Source: Diospyros lotus
Lineage: Eukaryota > Streptophyta > Magnoliopsida > Ericales > Ebenaceae
Assembly (NCBI RefSeq): GCF_014633365.1
Contig: NC_068340.1
Location: forward strand, 20,625,879 to 20,689,878
Direction of reading: 5' to 3'
Length of the DNA: 64,000 nt
Shown here in pieces: positions 49,253-59,816 of this stretch (position 1 is its first letter; each line of letters starts with the position of its first letter). Both the position numbers and the translations under genes were made by a program. The notes beneath the pieces are model-generated. The model saw only the letters and a list, made by a program, of their open reading frames with translations. It searched no databases and was not told the DNA's origin.

Positions 49253-49548
49253 GTTCCTATGAGCATAACGCAGTGGTAAAGTACTTAGAGTTTTACATGG
49301 AATATCGGGGTTCGAATGAGTGTAGCAATTTGAGAGGTAAAATTATTGTTAGAAGACAATATTTAGTTAGAAGACAATAGTAAAGTTAGAAGGTAAATTT
49401 CGCATTAATTGCGTCTAATGTTTAGCTTTGAGTATACATAGACTGTGATCGTATTTGATTTACTCGAATGGTGTATCAAGAGAGAAGATCACACACTCTT
49501 AAGAATTAGTCGGGCTAAGCTCAAACACCCCAGGTGAATAAAAAAAAA
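49253..49548 (+). mobile_element. tRNA-derived SINE with A/B boxes and poly(A)
   Basis: The head resembles a tRNA: A-box-like gagcataacgcagtggta near 49261 and B-box GGTTCGAAT near 49310, at about the right spacing for an internal RNA polymerase III promoter. An unrelated body follows, ending in a 12-A tail at about 49540-49550. A 17-bp TSD with two or three mismatches flanks it (aaagttagtacctatat at 49236-49252; aaagtcagtacctacat at 49549-49565). The 5' half does not fold into a complete tRNA. Confidence 0.82.
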
Positions 49549-49587
49549 AAAGTCAGTACCTACATCATATATATATATATATATATA

Positions 49588-49870
49588 TAAATCAAGTTGA
49601 TATAGTGATATCTATAAATTTCTTATTGTTAAGCTACCAAGATTTTTATTGTATCTACAAAATTTATATCCTAGTAACAGAATTTAATATTTAATATATT
49701 GACTTTAAAATTATCCTTCAAAATTTGGTTGAAATCACCTATTTTTCCTCTTTCTAAAGGATTTTTTCACTAAATTTTCTCAAAAGATATTATCATAACA
49801 GCTTTAAAATTTGAATTTTATTTACGGATTCCAAGGGTTTTCTTCACATTACAAGGCCAGTACCTGCATC
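49588..49870. repeat. Local duplication, copy 2
   Basis: It is the direct copy of 48962-49252 with scattered substitutions, ending ggccagtacctgcatcatatat and an (AT)n run. This copy has no SINE and therefore gives the empty-site sequence. Confidence 0.8.
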
Positions 49871-50140
49871 ATATATATATATATATATGTATATATGTTT
49901 AATCGTTATCTTCTCCAAACCCCGCGGTTCAATCGTTATCTGTTCATCCATTGATCAAATCCTTCTCCTACTAGAACGTATCATAATGAAGTCCATTAAT
50001 CCAATTTAAAATTATAAAGCGAAACAGCCAAAAAGAAGAAAGAATGTTGCTTTTATCGTGTTGCGTGCACTAAGAGTGGAAAAGCTACTTAGCCATCCAC
50101 CAAATCCTATTCCTATCCAAACACAGAGTAGAAGTTTCGA
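49871..50140. other. Upstream region of the RING-finger gene
   Basis: An (AT)n run at 49871-49890 is followed by mixed sequence leading to the presumed transcription start near 50150. No clear TATA box was found. Confidence 0.4.
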
Positions 50141-50149
50141 ACGTCTTTA

Positions 50150-50213
50150 TCAGTGGTCCAACGTTGAACACAGAATCGCAGTCACGAACTCTTCAATCCC
50201 CTTCTCTCTCTAG
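50150..50213 (+). other. Probable 5' UTR exon of the RING-H2 gene
   Basis: The sequence ends ccccttctctctctag before GTACACTT, and the next acceptor (ttgttgtag, 50910) opens 16 bases before the ATG. Leader introns of this size are common in this gene group. The transcription start is a guess. Confidence 0.45.
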
Positions 50214-50926
50214 GTACACTTCTTCTCTCCCACTCTGTGTCCTGCGTGGCGTGGGTTTTGTCTTTCTCCTCGTATACAAACGAAAATACATTCTTACACG
50301 TAATGGTAGAACAGAAGCTCTGTTGGGTCGAACCCTTCTTTTGGTGTCTTTGAATAATCATGGATTTCCGGGAAGGGGTAGAAGAATGGGATGTGAATAC
50401 ACATATTTCTTTATTCATGTTTGCCTATATATGTGTGTTTGTGGGTGAAATGTTGAGCAGAAGATTGCTCCAAAGATCAGAAAGATGCTTCTATTTTCTT
50501 CTCTGATTTTTCAAGAATTTAGATTTTTTTTTTTAAATGAGATTGAGAAACACTTTATGGAGAAGTCTAAAATGTTTATGTTTATTTATGTTTGTTATAA
50601 GTGCATTGTGCATATTATATATATATGTCTATATATTCATAAACTATGTATGTCTTTGCATCAGAGACTGCTTCATGTTTGAGAAAGGTACTTCTCAAAC
50701 TTCGTGTTCTTGGGCTTGCAAATTTACTTTTGTTTTTTCTAAGTATTTTCTTACTGGAGTATTATTTGATTGATTTTTTTTTTTTAGCGTTTTCACCTGC
50801 CTCCCATCTTTATCAACTTTGCTTTAGCATCTTAATTTGCTGTTTTTGTTGTTTATTTCTATTTCTGTTTTTTAAGTGAATGCCATCAGATTAAGGTCTA
50901 ATTGTTGTAGAAATCGGAGCTGGACG

Positions 50927-53606
50927 ATGGGTGCTCTATGTTGTTGCTTCCATGCTCCTGATGCCCCAGAAACTGTAGAATCTAGCACTTCCAACCATTC
51001 ATTCAATTTCATCATTCAGAACTTAAGAAATAAGGTATGTTCTGAGAGGCCTTCTAAACTCTTCATTCTCTAGTTTAGCTTTCAATTTTTGAGTTTCTGT
51101 CGGGAAATTATTCCCGATTCCCATATCTATTTCTTATATATGGCCCTGGATGAAGATGATGTTGTTATTTTACCTGAATCCATCTATAGCATGTTGTTGC
51201 TGCGATCATTTTCTTCCATTTTTGTGTACTCCCTCAAGCATCATATGTGTAATCTTCTTGCCTCTTTTATGACACATTTTGAGTTCTCATACATGATGTT
51301 TCACCAAGAGCTTGTATATCCATTCATTTGTTTCCTTTTCTAGAACTTTCTTATTTAAGGTATACATAATAGAGTACATTAGTAATGCTGCCTCAAAGTT
51401 GGGACTTCGCCCACATGTTTTCCACTAACTTTGCTTGTGGTTGTGGAGAGTTACTTTGGATTTTTGCATATACTTTGTACTATGGTGTGCTCTTTTCCCC
51501 TTATTTTTTAATATAGTTCTTCCATATAGCTAATAAATAAATTTTCAATAATCAAAATTATTTCAGAAGGGTGGCATAGTATCACAACTAACACCAGATA
51601 TCATAATTAACTTCCTGTTCTGTTCCATAGATGGTGCTCCAAAAACAGTGGTATAGACTCTAGACACCTCATCAATCATATTGAATGTCAATTGACATGT
51701 CTTTTGTACAAAACTAACATAGCATATTATACTTGACAGTGCATAGCTTGGGTTGTAATTGTAATTGAAGTTCTCAAGTACAGATTTCCACCCAATCTAT
51801 CAATTCATGATTCTCAAGGTCTTGGCAGTGGGTTTATAATTCTTTTAGAATTCAAACAATCTTCCTTCAAGCTCAATCTGGTATGCGGATTGTTTACAGA
51901 TCAGACATGGGAATGATAAAATGGTTCCTCTAAAATAATAAAATGGGGATAGAATTTGTATAGATTATAGCATCAAAATTTAAGACACTTCTAGGGCAAA
52001 CTAAAGTAATTTTCTTTTTTCCAGCAAAAAAGCAAAAGTAACTTTCTTTTAAGAGTTAAATATGCAACAAATTGTTCTTCAGTTAATCATAAAGAAACAC
52101 ATTTCTAAGAGAAATCTACCATTTTGAAATGCAAATTGGCAGCCTATAGCTTTTTATGGTTATGCCCTTTCCCTACATTTTGCTATTTGTTGTTTTACTT
52201 AAAAAGGAAAATAGGTAATTGCTATTAGTTTCATGTGTGGCTGTGCACATGTACTGGATGACTGATTTACAATTTAGGCCTTTTTAAGTTATCCCAGTTG
52301 ATTTGAACATCTAAATTGGTAATTGTTAGTATAAATAGTCTAGGTGACTTATCTTCACTTGTAACTTCATAACATCCTTAGGGAATTTGATCAACGTTTA
52401 TGCCTAAAAGGCTTTTAAGCTGGATCTGAACACCTCAAATCAACCTCCTAGTCATAGTTCTACTTGTTCTTTTTCCACTATGAGATTAGCTAGAAGTTAG
52501 TTATTTCTAGAAAATGGTCAATCTTGCCTCCAGTTCTGTTGAACTGTGTCTGAAACTGTTTGTCACGGACTTCTTGCAGTACTCTGAATAATCTGCCTGC
52601 TCTTGTTGTACTTTTTAGTTTGAAGCCTAGTTAAAGTAGCATTTTTCAGCTTTGTTGTGTATGCCTGGCGTGTATTGTTTTGAAATTTGAATATTTTTTT
52701 CTCTTAAAAAGTTGCTTTTATTTTGTTAACAATTTATTATTGCACCTTTACCTTGAGTTTTGGGCGCAGTTCCATATCTATTTTCTTAGTGTTAGTGGAA
52801 GTGACCTTTCAAGTATGCATTATGGGGCACATGAAACATTTCTTCCGTTTTGTTTTTCTATAGTATGGACGGATATTTGGCAGACTGGAGATGGCAAGGC
52901 ATCCTTCAGCATGTTTTCAGGGGCCAGAATCTTCAAGTTCTGCGGTGGAACCTGATAATATGCACTCCAACACTGGTATATATTCCACAAATGCTATTGG
53001 TTCCCGGTATCTCCAAATACGACATGATTCTGTGGGAATGGGGCATGCGAGAAACGCAGGATGCTCCTACTTGGGGTTAGCACTGCCTAGAAAATGCAAT
53101 AATGTCCAAACAGCAGAATCACAAGAATTCAATTTGGAGTCCTATGAGAAGGTCTTCATGTATAAAGTGGAAAGTAGGGCTGGATATGTTGATTCTGCAT
53201 CTGAAGACGAGGATGTTTGTCCCACATGCCTTGAAGGTAAAATATAACGGAGCTAGCTTCTTATATTTTATGATGCAACTATGGCAGATTAAAATAAATT
53301 TATATGAATTACCTCCCAAAGGGGATGTTAAAGTTACTTCTATATTATGACTATAGGGTAAAAACTTTTTAGCAGCTCTCAGCATTTTAGAAGCTTCTTA
53401 CTCTATATTAAATGTTTGAATATCTTTACCTGACAGAATATACGGTGGAAAACCCCAAGATTGTTACAAAATGCTGTCACCACTATCACCTCGGTTGTAT
53501 CTATGAATGGATGAAGAGAAGCGAAACATGCCCAATTTGTGGGAAGGTAAAATGTCTCTGTTTGTCTTGTTACTCTGATTCAAAATATTTCCTATGTTCT
53601 GGATAG
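50927..53606 (+). CDS. RING-H2 E3 ubiquitin ligase-like protein
   Basis: Coding exons are 50927-51034, 52864-53236 and 53437-53546, with GT-AG junctions in phase (197 codons). A likely 5' UTR exon ends at 50213, with a leader intron of about 700 bp to 50910. The start MGALCCCFHAP puts Gly at position 2 and Cys at 5-7, suggesting N-myristoylation plus palmitoylation and membrane attachment. The middle is Ser/Asn-rich. A perfect RING-H2 finger spans residues 155-195 (C155, C158, C173, H175, H178, C181, C192, C195), containing CCHHYHLGCIYEWMKRSETC. It would bind zinc and an E2 enzyme to transfer ubiquitin. It belongs to the plant RHB1A/At3g02290-like group, as I recall it. After Lys197 a good GT donor (53547) calls for a short last exon that I could not place; reading through the donor gives a stop at 53604-53606. 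Confidence 0.85.
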
Positions 53607-55560
53607 CTTGTTACTTGCGCAAGATAATATGACAGTTTATTAGTACTCATTATGAAATCCCTATCATGCTTTGAGGTTTGCTGAGGCCATCTAGGTTAGT
53701 GGTGCAAATGTGAGTAATTTGTTTACAAGTTGGTGAAGCAATAATGTGAGTAATTTGTATAAATGTAACTAAAGCTTTTGAGTTGTGAAACATTCATACT
53801 ACACGTGATAATTTTTAGCTTTTAAAATTTTAAACCCGGAATAATTATATACGTGCAGTTAGGGGGAACAGAGTTGGTGATCATTTTTCAATAGCCTATT
53901 ATGTGTCTATAGAGAACTCTGTATAATCTGTGGTGCAGCTTTCTGGAATCCATGAATAGATATATGTGTTTGAAGTGAGCATTTTAAAGTTGTGTGGCTT
54001 GTGATGATTTAATAATAACTGGCATGCATACAGAATGCTGATAGTAATTCTTACCCAAAAAATTATATTCGAAGTAATTAATTTTTGGGCAGATATCTGT
54101 TTGTTCTGACCATTACCTTGTTAGGTATGCTGTTGTCCATGCTTTTTGACCTGGTTTTGAGTTTCAGCTATTTATACTTTTAGTAATGCTTTATCTCCTA
54201 TTTTATGGAATTTTCTTTAGTAAGGTAAAGAAATAAGATTATTAGATGGTTGTAATGCAAGTGATTTACATTAGATGGTTCATTTACTGATGTCCATGTT
54301 GGAAGTACTTAAGAAGAAAACAGACTGAAACCTCTTCTCCAAATACATATTAATATGAGATTCAGCTCACTGTTAACCAAATACATATTATTATGTAAGA
54401 TTAACCTAAAGTTGGTACCATAAAGATTTTAATTTATAACACCCAAGGGGTTGTTTATTTGTGGAAAACAACTCCAGTTTCTTAGAAAATTACTCCACAG
54501 AAAATGGAAAACTGAAAAACATGTTCAAATACAAAAACATTCTGAATGGAGGACAGAAAATCTGGCTTTTAATTTTCCAAATTTGAACTGAAGTTTCTGA
54601 AAACTACTCAAAGTTGTGTTCCAATTTTCCTCATTAATTTTCAGCCAAATGAAACTGCTGGTTTCCAAAGTTTCTCCCACTTTGACCAAATCCAATATTA
54701 ATCATATTTTAATTAATATCTATATAGTAAAAATGTGATTTTTAAAATTCACTAGTAATGGTGTTATAACATTGAACTATTAACAATATCCATAAATAGC
54801 AAATTTGATTAATGAAAATATTAAAGGAAACTATTATACTACAATATAATAATTTGGAGTTGATTAATAATCAATACTAATAATATCAAAATATTTTGAT
54901 TATAATTAGTAAACATAATAATAAATAGTTAAAGCATCAATAACAACAATATTAATATTATAGTATTTTCAAATTAAAAAATAATAGAAATTAATTAATT
55001 TCACTAATGATTAGAATTAATAATTTGATATTAATAATATTATATTATGAATGTTTCCAGAAAAAAAAAATTATTAATATTGTATTGGTGGTATTAATGT
55101 TATAATTGAATCAATCTAATTCCTTCATAATTTTAGTACAATAATATTACTAATAAAATATTATAATTAAAAATATAATATTTATCATAGATCTTGTTAT
55201 CATAGCAATATTATTAATAAAAATATATTGTATTGTATAATAGTTGAAACTATGTTTTCTTTAACCATTTCGAATATCTTCTTCAGTTTTCAAGATGAGA
55301 AAACTATTCTGCATATTTAACAATTGAATAAGTTTTCCAATTTTTCTGTGGAAAAATAAAACTGGAGATGAATTAAAAGGAAATTGGAGATAAAAAATTG
55401 AAAAATGTTCTTTGTAACTGAAATCTCTATATTTATTTCAAGAATGTATTCTCCAATGGAAAATGCTACTTGTACAAATAACTGGGTTACCGAGAGGATG
55501 ACTGAATGCACTAAATGAAAAAAATGCCCTTACCCATTTTGTAGATTCACCACTCCTTCC
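53607..55560. other. AT-rich intergenic, possible MITE
   Basis: 54440-55495 may be a MITE-like element. Its left end reads aaggggttgtttatttgtgg and its right end, complemented, ggtaacccagttatttgtac, giving imperfect inverted ends. Both flanks share ctccagtttt and cagttttcc words. The interior (54700-55250) is almost pure AT with att/aat repeats. 53607-54440 should hold the missing last exon of the RING gene, but no clear candidate was found. Confidence 0.4.
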
Positions 55561-55673
55561 CTTGGCCGCCTCCTCTCTCATTTGCCATGGTTCCCTTTGG
55601 CAAGCTCTGCCTCGCCTCGCCTCATCGTCGCCCCGAGTCACCTCGTCGACCATCGATGCATCCTCTTGTCGCA

Positions 55674-55807
55674 CTACTACAGCGCCTCGCGCGACCGCCT
55701 CTGCATCCTACCATCACCCATTACAGCGCCTCGCGCGATCACTGCTGCATCCTACCATCGCCTTGTCGTAGCATCTCGCGTCGATCGCTGCTGCACCATC
55801 TTGTAAC
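55674..55807. repeat. GC-rich minisatellite, about 47-bp unit, 2.5 copies
   Basis: Acagcgcctcgcgcga, a short variable part and ctgcatcctaccatc repeat at about 55677, 55723 and, degraded, 55770. The block (55560-55830) is much more GC-rich than its neighbours. It yields open frames in several phases that look like low-complexity artefacts. Confidence 0.7.
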
Positions 55808-55890
55808 CTTGTCGCTATAGCCTCTGGATGAGGCCCCGGGCTTCATCCTGATGAAACTCGGGCGATGAAGTCCAATTTGGTCATCAGGCC

Positions 55891-56117
55891 TGTTATCCCA
55901 TCGGTATAAGTAGCACGGTCCGTTCTCCAATAGATACAACTCATAAGGAGGAGAACAATATATAGGCTACGGGAAGAACAAAATTAAGGAAGCTACAAAA
56001 TCTCTAATTTAGGAAACAATTTGAAAGAAGAATCAACTATGAAAAGGAAATAATGCAAAAGGAAATATTCATAAATCCTTTCTGATATGAGTTTGATACT
56101 ATCGATCTTTTAACGCA
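55891..56117 (-). repeat. Probable copia 3' LTR, minus strand
   Basis: Read on the minus strand it begins TGCGTTAAAAGATCG directly after a polypurine tract (TTAAAGGGG, 56118-56126). It contains a tatatattg box and ends GGGATAACA at 55891. It follows the RNase H region of a copia element, which is the expected order. No second copy is available for comparison. Confidence 0.55.
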
Positions 56118-56126
56118 CCCCTTTAA

Positions 56127-57110
56127 GTTGGTGAATAGATGTTTATCATTATCAACTTGCTAACATTTGCTTTAAAGTCTGGTTTTGGTAGCGCTTTTGT
56201 AAGGAGATTAGCTTCCTACCACTTTGTTGGAATGTAGTGCAAGGTGAATGTCCCATTATCAATCTTTGACTTGATGAAGTTTCTGTTAATCCTCACATGT
56301 TTCATTCTATCATGTTGAATAGGATTATGAACTATGTTGATGACTGATTTATTATCACTGTATAGTTCCATAGGCTCTTCTATTGGAATAGATAGATCTT
56401 GCAGCAACTTACTAATCCAGATTAGTTCACACACCCCTTGAACGATTGCCCTATATTTAGTCTCGGCACTACTTCTTGCAACTATAGTCTGTTTCTTTCT
56501 TTTCTAGGTCACTACATTTCCCCATACTCTTGTTTAATACCCAATAGTGGATTTTGTGTCTTCAACTGAACTTGCTCCAGTCTGCATTTGCGTAGCACTC
56601 AACACCTTGTTATTCCATTTTCTTGAATAGTAAATTCTTTCACGGAGTACCCTTTAGGTAGCGAAGAATCTGACTCATTGCTTTGAAATGCCTCTTTGTC
56701 AAGTGTTTCTAATAAATTTGGGTACAAGTACTTCAAATAAGTAAAGTTTAGATGACTAAAACGATTATGCCAAAGGAAATAGTAGAGGCCATTTTGTTTC
56801 TCAACATTGCTAATCATCGTCCCCATAATCAAATCTTGAAATTCACAATGAGTAGGAAAAAAGGTTATTGCATAGTTTTGATTCTTAGTTAACTTGCGGG
56901 TAGAAATGAGATTGTATAGTAAATCAGGACATAAAGGACATATTTGAGCTTTAACTTAAACAAATTTAGATTCCCAATACTAGCAACAACCAAAGAGCTC
57001 CCATCACCTATAGTAATTTTTACCTCCCCATTGAAGGAAATCCCATATGGCGATATGGGTAAAACTAAAAATTTTACATGTATCAGATACACGCAGCGAA
57101 ATTAATTATA
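56127..57110 (-). pseudogene. Copia fragment: protease/GAG-pre and RNase H, internally deleted
   Basis: On the minus strand 57092-56889 reads NGEVKITIGDGSSLVVASIG and YVLYVLIYY, as downstream of copia protease. 56832-56700 has QNGLYYFLWHNRFSHLNFTY, the GAG-preintegrase segment. 56500-56216 has RNase H text (CELIWISKLLQDL, LYSDNKSVINIVHNPIQHD). Integrase and reverse transcriptase are missing between, so this is a deletion derivative. It is separated from the next fragment by a 23-bp inverted repeat. Confidence 0.75.
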
Positions 57111-57139
57111 CACAAACCATACGAGATTTCCTTCAATGG
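57028..57139. repeat. 23-bp inverted repeat at a copia-copia junction
   Basis: CCATTGAAGGAAATCCCATA... at 57028-57050 and its complement at 57117-57139 agree at 21 of 23 positions with a 66-base spacer. The repeat lies exactly where coding homology jumps from one copia fragment to the other. Confidence 0.75.
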
Positions 57140-58431
57140 TATTAGAGTTTTATATGTGAAAACCTGTCCATCAGCACCGATCTTTTGCTTGAAGATCCAT
57201 TTGCACCCGATAAGAACAATTTCCTCAATCTGATCCACCAAAACCCAGATTTGGTTGGAGTACATAGACTCCATTTCAGAATCTATAGTTATTTGCCACT
57301 TCGTGGCATCAATATCACATATCGCCTCCTTATAGGTGGTAGGATCAACTAATTTGTCACTATCCTCATGCAAGAATAATTCATGTATCTCCTCCATCGA
57401 TAAACCATATCATCGATCTGGAGGATGGTATAGTCTACTAGACCTATGGGGAACCTGTGGATGATCTACTTGACTCGATTCACCAGGCTCAATAATTTAA
57501 TCAGGTATTTGTGGAACATAAAACCCTTCTTCTGCTAAATCTATTTTATTCCCCATACCATCCTCTTGGAAGAACTCTTCTTCCAAGAAGATAACATGTC
57601 TAGTGATCACAATTCTTGGGTTAGCTAGAAAATAGATATAATATCCTAAACTATTTGTAGGATACCCCACAAAATGACCATTTTCAGATCTATAATCCAA
57701 CTTCTCTGTTTTCAACTTTTTAACATACACCAAGCAACCCCAAATCTTAAAATGCTTAAGACTTGGCAATTTCCTAACCCATATCTCATATGGAGTGGTT
57801 GATACAAATTTAGTCGGCACACGATTTATCAAATAAATCGAAAAAAGAATAGCATAACCCCACAAAGAAATAGACAAATTTGTGTAGCTTAGCATAGACC
57901 GAACCATGTCTAATAGAGTCCGATTCCTATGTTCAGCCACACCATTCAACTGTGGTGTGTAAGGAGCAGTTAACTGTAAAACTATATCACAACCCTTAAA
58001 ATAATCAACAAACTCAATACTCAAGTATTCATCTCCTTGATCTGATCAAAGAATTTTGATACTCTTTTCTGTTTGGTTTTCTATTTCTGCCTTGAATTCT
58101 TTAAAATTTTCAAACATTTCAGACTTGTACTTCATTAAGTACACATAACCATACCGTGACAAATCATCAGTAAAAATCACAAAGTAGACATAACCATCAT
58201 AAGCCATAACATTTATGAGCCCACACACATCTGAATGTATTAACTCTAACAATTCATTAGCCCTTTCCCCTTGTCTAACAAAAAGAGACTTAGTCATTTT
58301 TCCGAGAATACATGACTCACAAGTTAGCTTGGGTTCAAAACCTAAATTATTAATGAACCCACGATGAGCTAACTTTATAAGCCTACTCTCGCGGATATGA
58401 CCCAGCCTAAGGTGCTACAATTGTTTGGAAT
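57111..58431 (-). pseudogene. Copia GAG-pre, integrase and RT start, minus strand, broken
   Basis: On the minus strand from 58431: GAG-preintegrase (LGHIRESRLIKLAHRGFINN, then a CESCILGK knuckle end), then the integrase core (LLELIHSDVCG, FVIFTDDLSRYGYVYL). A TGA at 58046-58048 precedes SDQGDEYLS. TPQLNGVAEHRNRTLLDMV has the catalytic Glu, and VDYFKGCDIVLQLTAPY lies between. The 175-residue open stretch 58024-57497 reaches the GKEAYE-like tail, and 57397-57130 begins reverse transcriptase (EAICDIDATKWQ, IGCKWIFKQKIGADG). The 5' side of the same element resumes at 63465 beyond a nested copia. Confidence 0.85.
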
Positions 58432-58732
58432 TGTGGAGAATAAGAAGAAATCGGGAGGATAGAAGGATCAAGGAATGCTACTAGATAAGGTTCCGAAAGT
58501 ATAGGAAAGATAAAGCTCACGGAAGAGAGGAGATAATTTAAGATAATTCAATTAGATTTAATTGTAATCTTAAATTTTAGAGATAACTATTTTGTAGTTA
58601 TTAGATAGCATAGAAATCTTGTAAACTAGAATAGACTTTTACACTGCATAGATGTCTTATACTCATGTATATATATGTGCCATACTCGAATGAACAATAT
58701 AGATTATTCTTCTCCCTAAGTATTTTTCTGCA
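58432..58732 (+). repeat. 5' LTR of nested copia
   Basis: 301 bp, TGTGGAG to TCTGCA, with tatatatatgtg as a TATA region near 58665. The 3' copy at 63174-63464 is near-identical apart from about a dozen bases lost. Confidence 0.88.
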
Positions 58733-58746
58733 TGGTATCAGTGCAG
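58733..58746 (+). promoter_or_regulatory. Primer-binding site of nested copia
   Basis: TGGTATCAGTGCAG directly follows the 5' LTR. It is an initiator Met-tRNA type site with one change from the common TGGTATCAGAGC. Confidence 0.8.
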
Positions 58747-58844
58747 AACTTTTCTTTTCATGTAAAACCCTAGGCATTAACCGCCACACAACTCTTTTTT
58801 TTGATCCATTCTTCCTACAACCGTTAGACTTGATATTTTACATC

Positions 58845-59816
58845 ATGGCTAGAAAGAGTAACCAGTCCTCCGAGATTATTCCCTTACCAACCAATAGCCC
58901 TGGAACCATTGACAACAATATGTTCACAATCACTGGACATAAGTTGAATGGTTAGAATTATCTTCAGTGTTCACAGTCAGTGATGATGTTCATATGCAAC
59001 AAAAGGAAAGATGATTACTTGATTTGAGCCACAAGCAAACTAGGGGAAGAAGAACCAAAGTTTTGGATTTGGAAGTCTAAGAATAATATGGTAATGTCTT
59101 AGCTTATTAACTCTATGACCAATGAGATAGGTGAAAATTTTCTATTATATGACATTGCACAAGAAATCTAGGAGGCTGCTAGGGAAGCCTACTTGCACAT
59201 TGAGAATACCTTTGAGTTGCTTGAAATAATGAGTATGCTTGATGATCTAAGGCAAGGTGAATCTCATGTCACGCAGTACTTTAGCTCCCTGAATAAGTAT
59301 TGGCTTCAATTAGATAAATGTGATACTATCCAATGAAAGTGTACAGAAGATTCGGTAAAGTACAAGCAGATTGTGGAGAAGAAGAGGTTAAACAAGTTTC
59401 TCATAAGTTTGAACAAAAACCTAGATGGAGTTAGAGGAAGAATTCTTGGTACAAAGCCTTTACCAAGTATCAGGGAGGTGTTTGCTGAGGTTCGTAGGGA
59501 GGAAAGTAGGATGAAGATCATGCTAAAACCTCTTAACTCCAAATTTGGAGCATTCTGCCCTATTCATCCGAGGAGGCAATCCAACAACATTCAAACAAAG
59601 GAAGGGGCGTCCTTGGTGTGATCACTGTCACAAGATAGGACACACTAGGGATACTTGCTAGGACATCCATGGCAAGCCACCAGATTGGAATCCAGCTCAT
59701 GAAAGAAAGAGTAGAGGCATCCTGGCCTCCACGGATGAGACCACTATAGTCTCAGCATCTAATCTGTTCAGCGAAGAACAGATGGAATGGTTACAAAATA
59801 TGTTTGGCAAGACATA
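58845..59816 (+). pseudogene. Nested copia Gag, broken
   Basis: It starts MARKSNQSSEIIPLPTNSPG and has the Gag entry FTITGHKLNG, followed by a TAG where Trp or similar is expected. The middle shows ESHVTQYFSSLNKYWLQLD and FLISLNKNLDGVRGRILGTK. Zinc knuckle CDHCHKIGHTRDTC is near 59617-59658 (C-X2-C-X4-H-X4-C). At least six stops interrupt it. Confidence 0.85.

Noticed and set aside
49258..49330. tRNA gene
   Set aside because: A and B box-like words are present, but the arms do not pair; with the poly(A) tail and TSD a SINE fits better.
53935..53965. Candidate last exon of the RING gene after gtggtgcag
   Set aside because: It would add LSGIHE and a stop, unlike the family tail; without transcript data I did not accept it.
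55562..55820. Open frames in three phases
   Set aside because: Caused by a GC-rich tandem unit of about 47 bp; no protein family.
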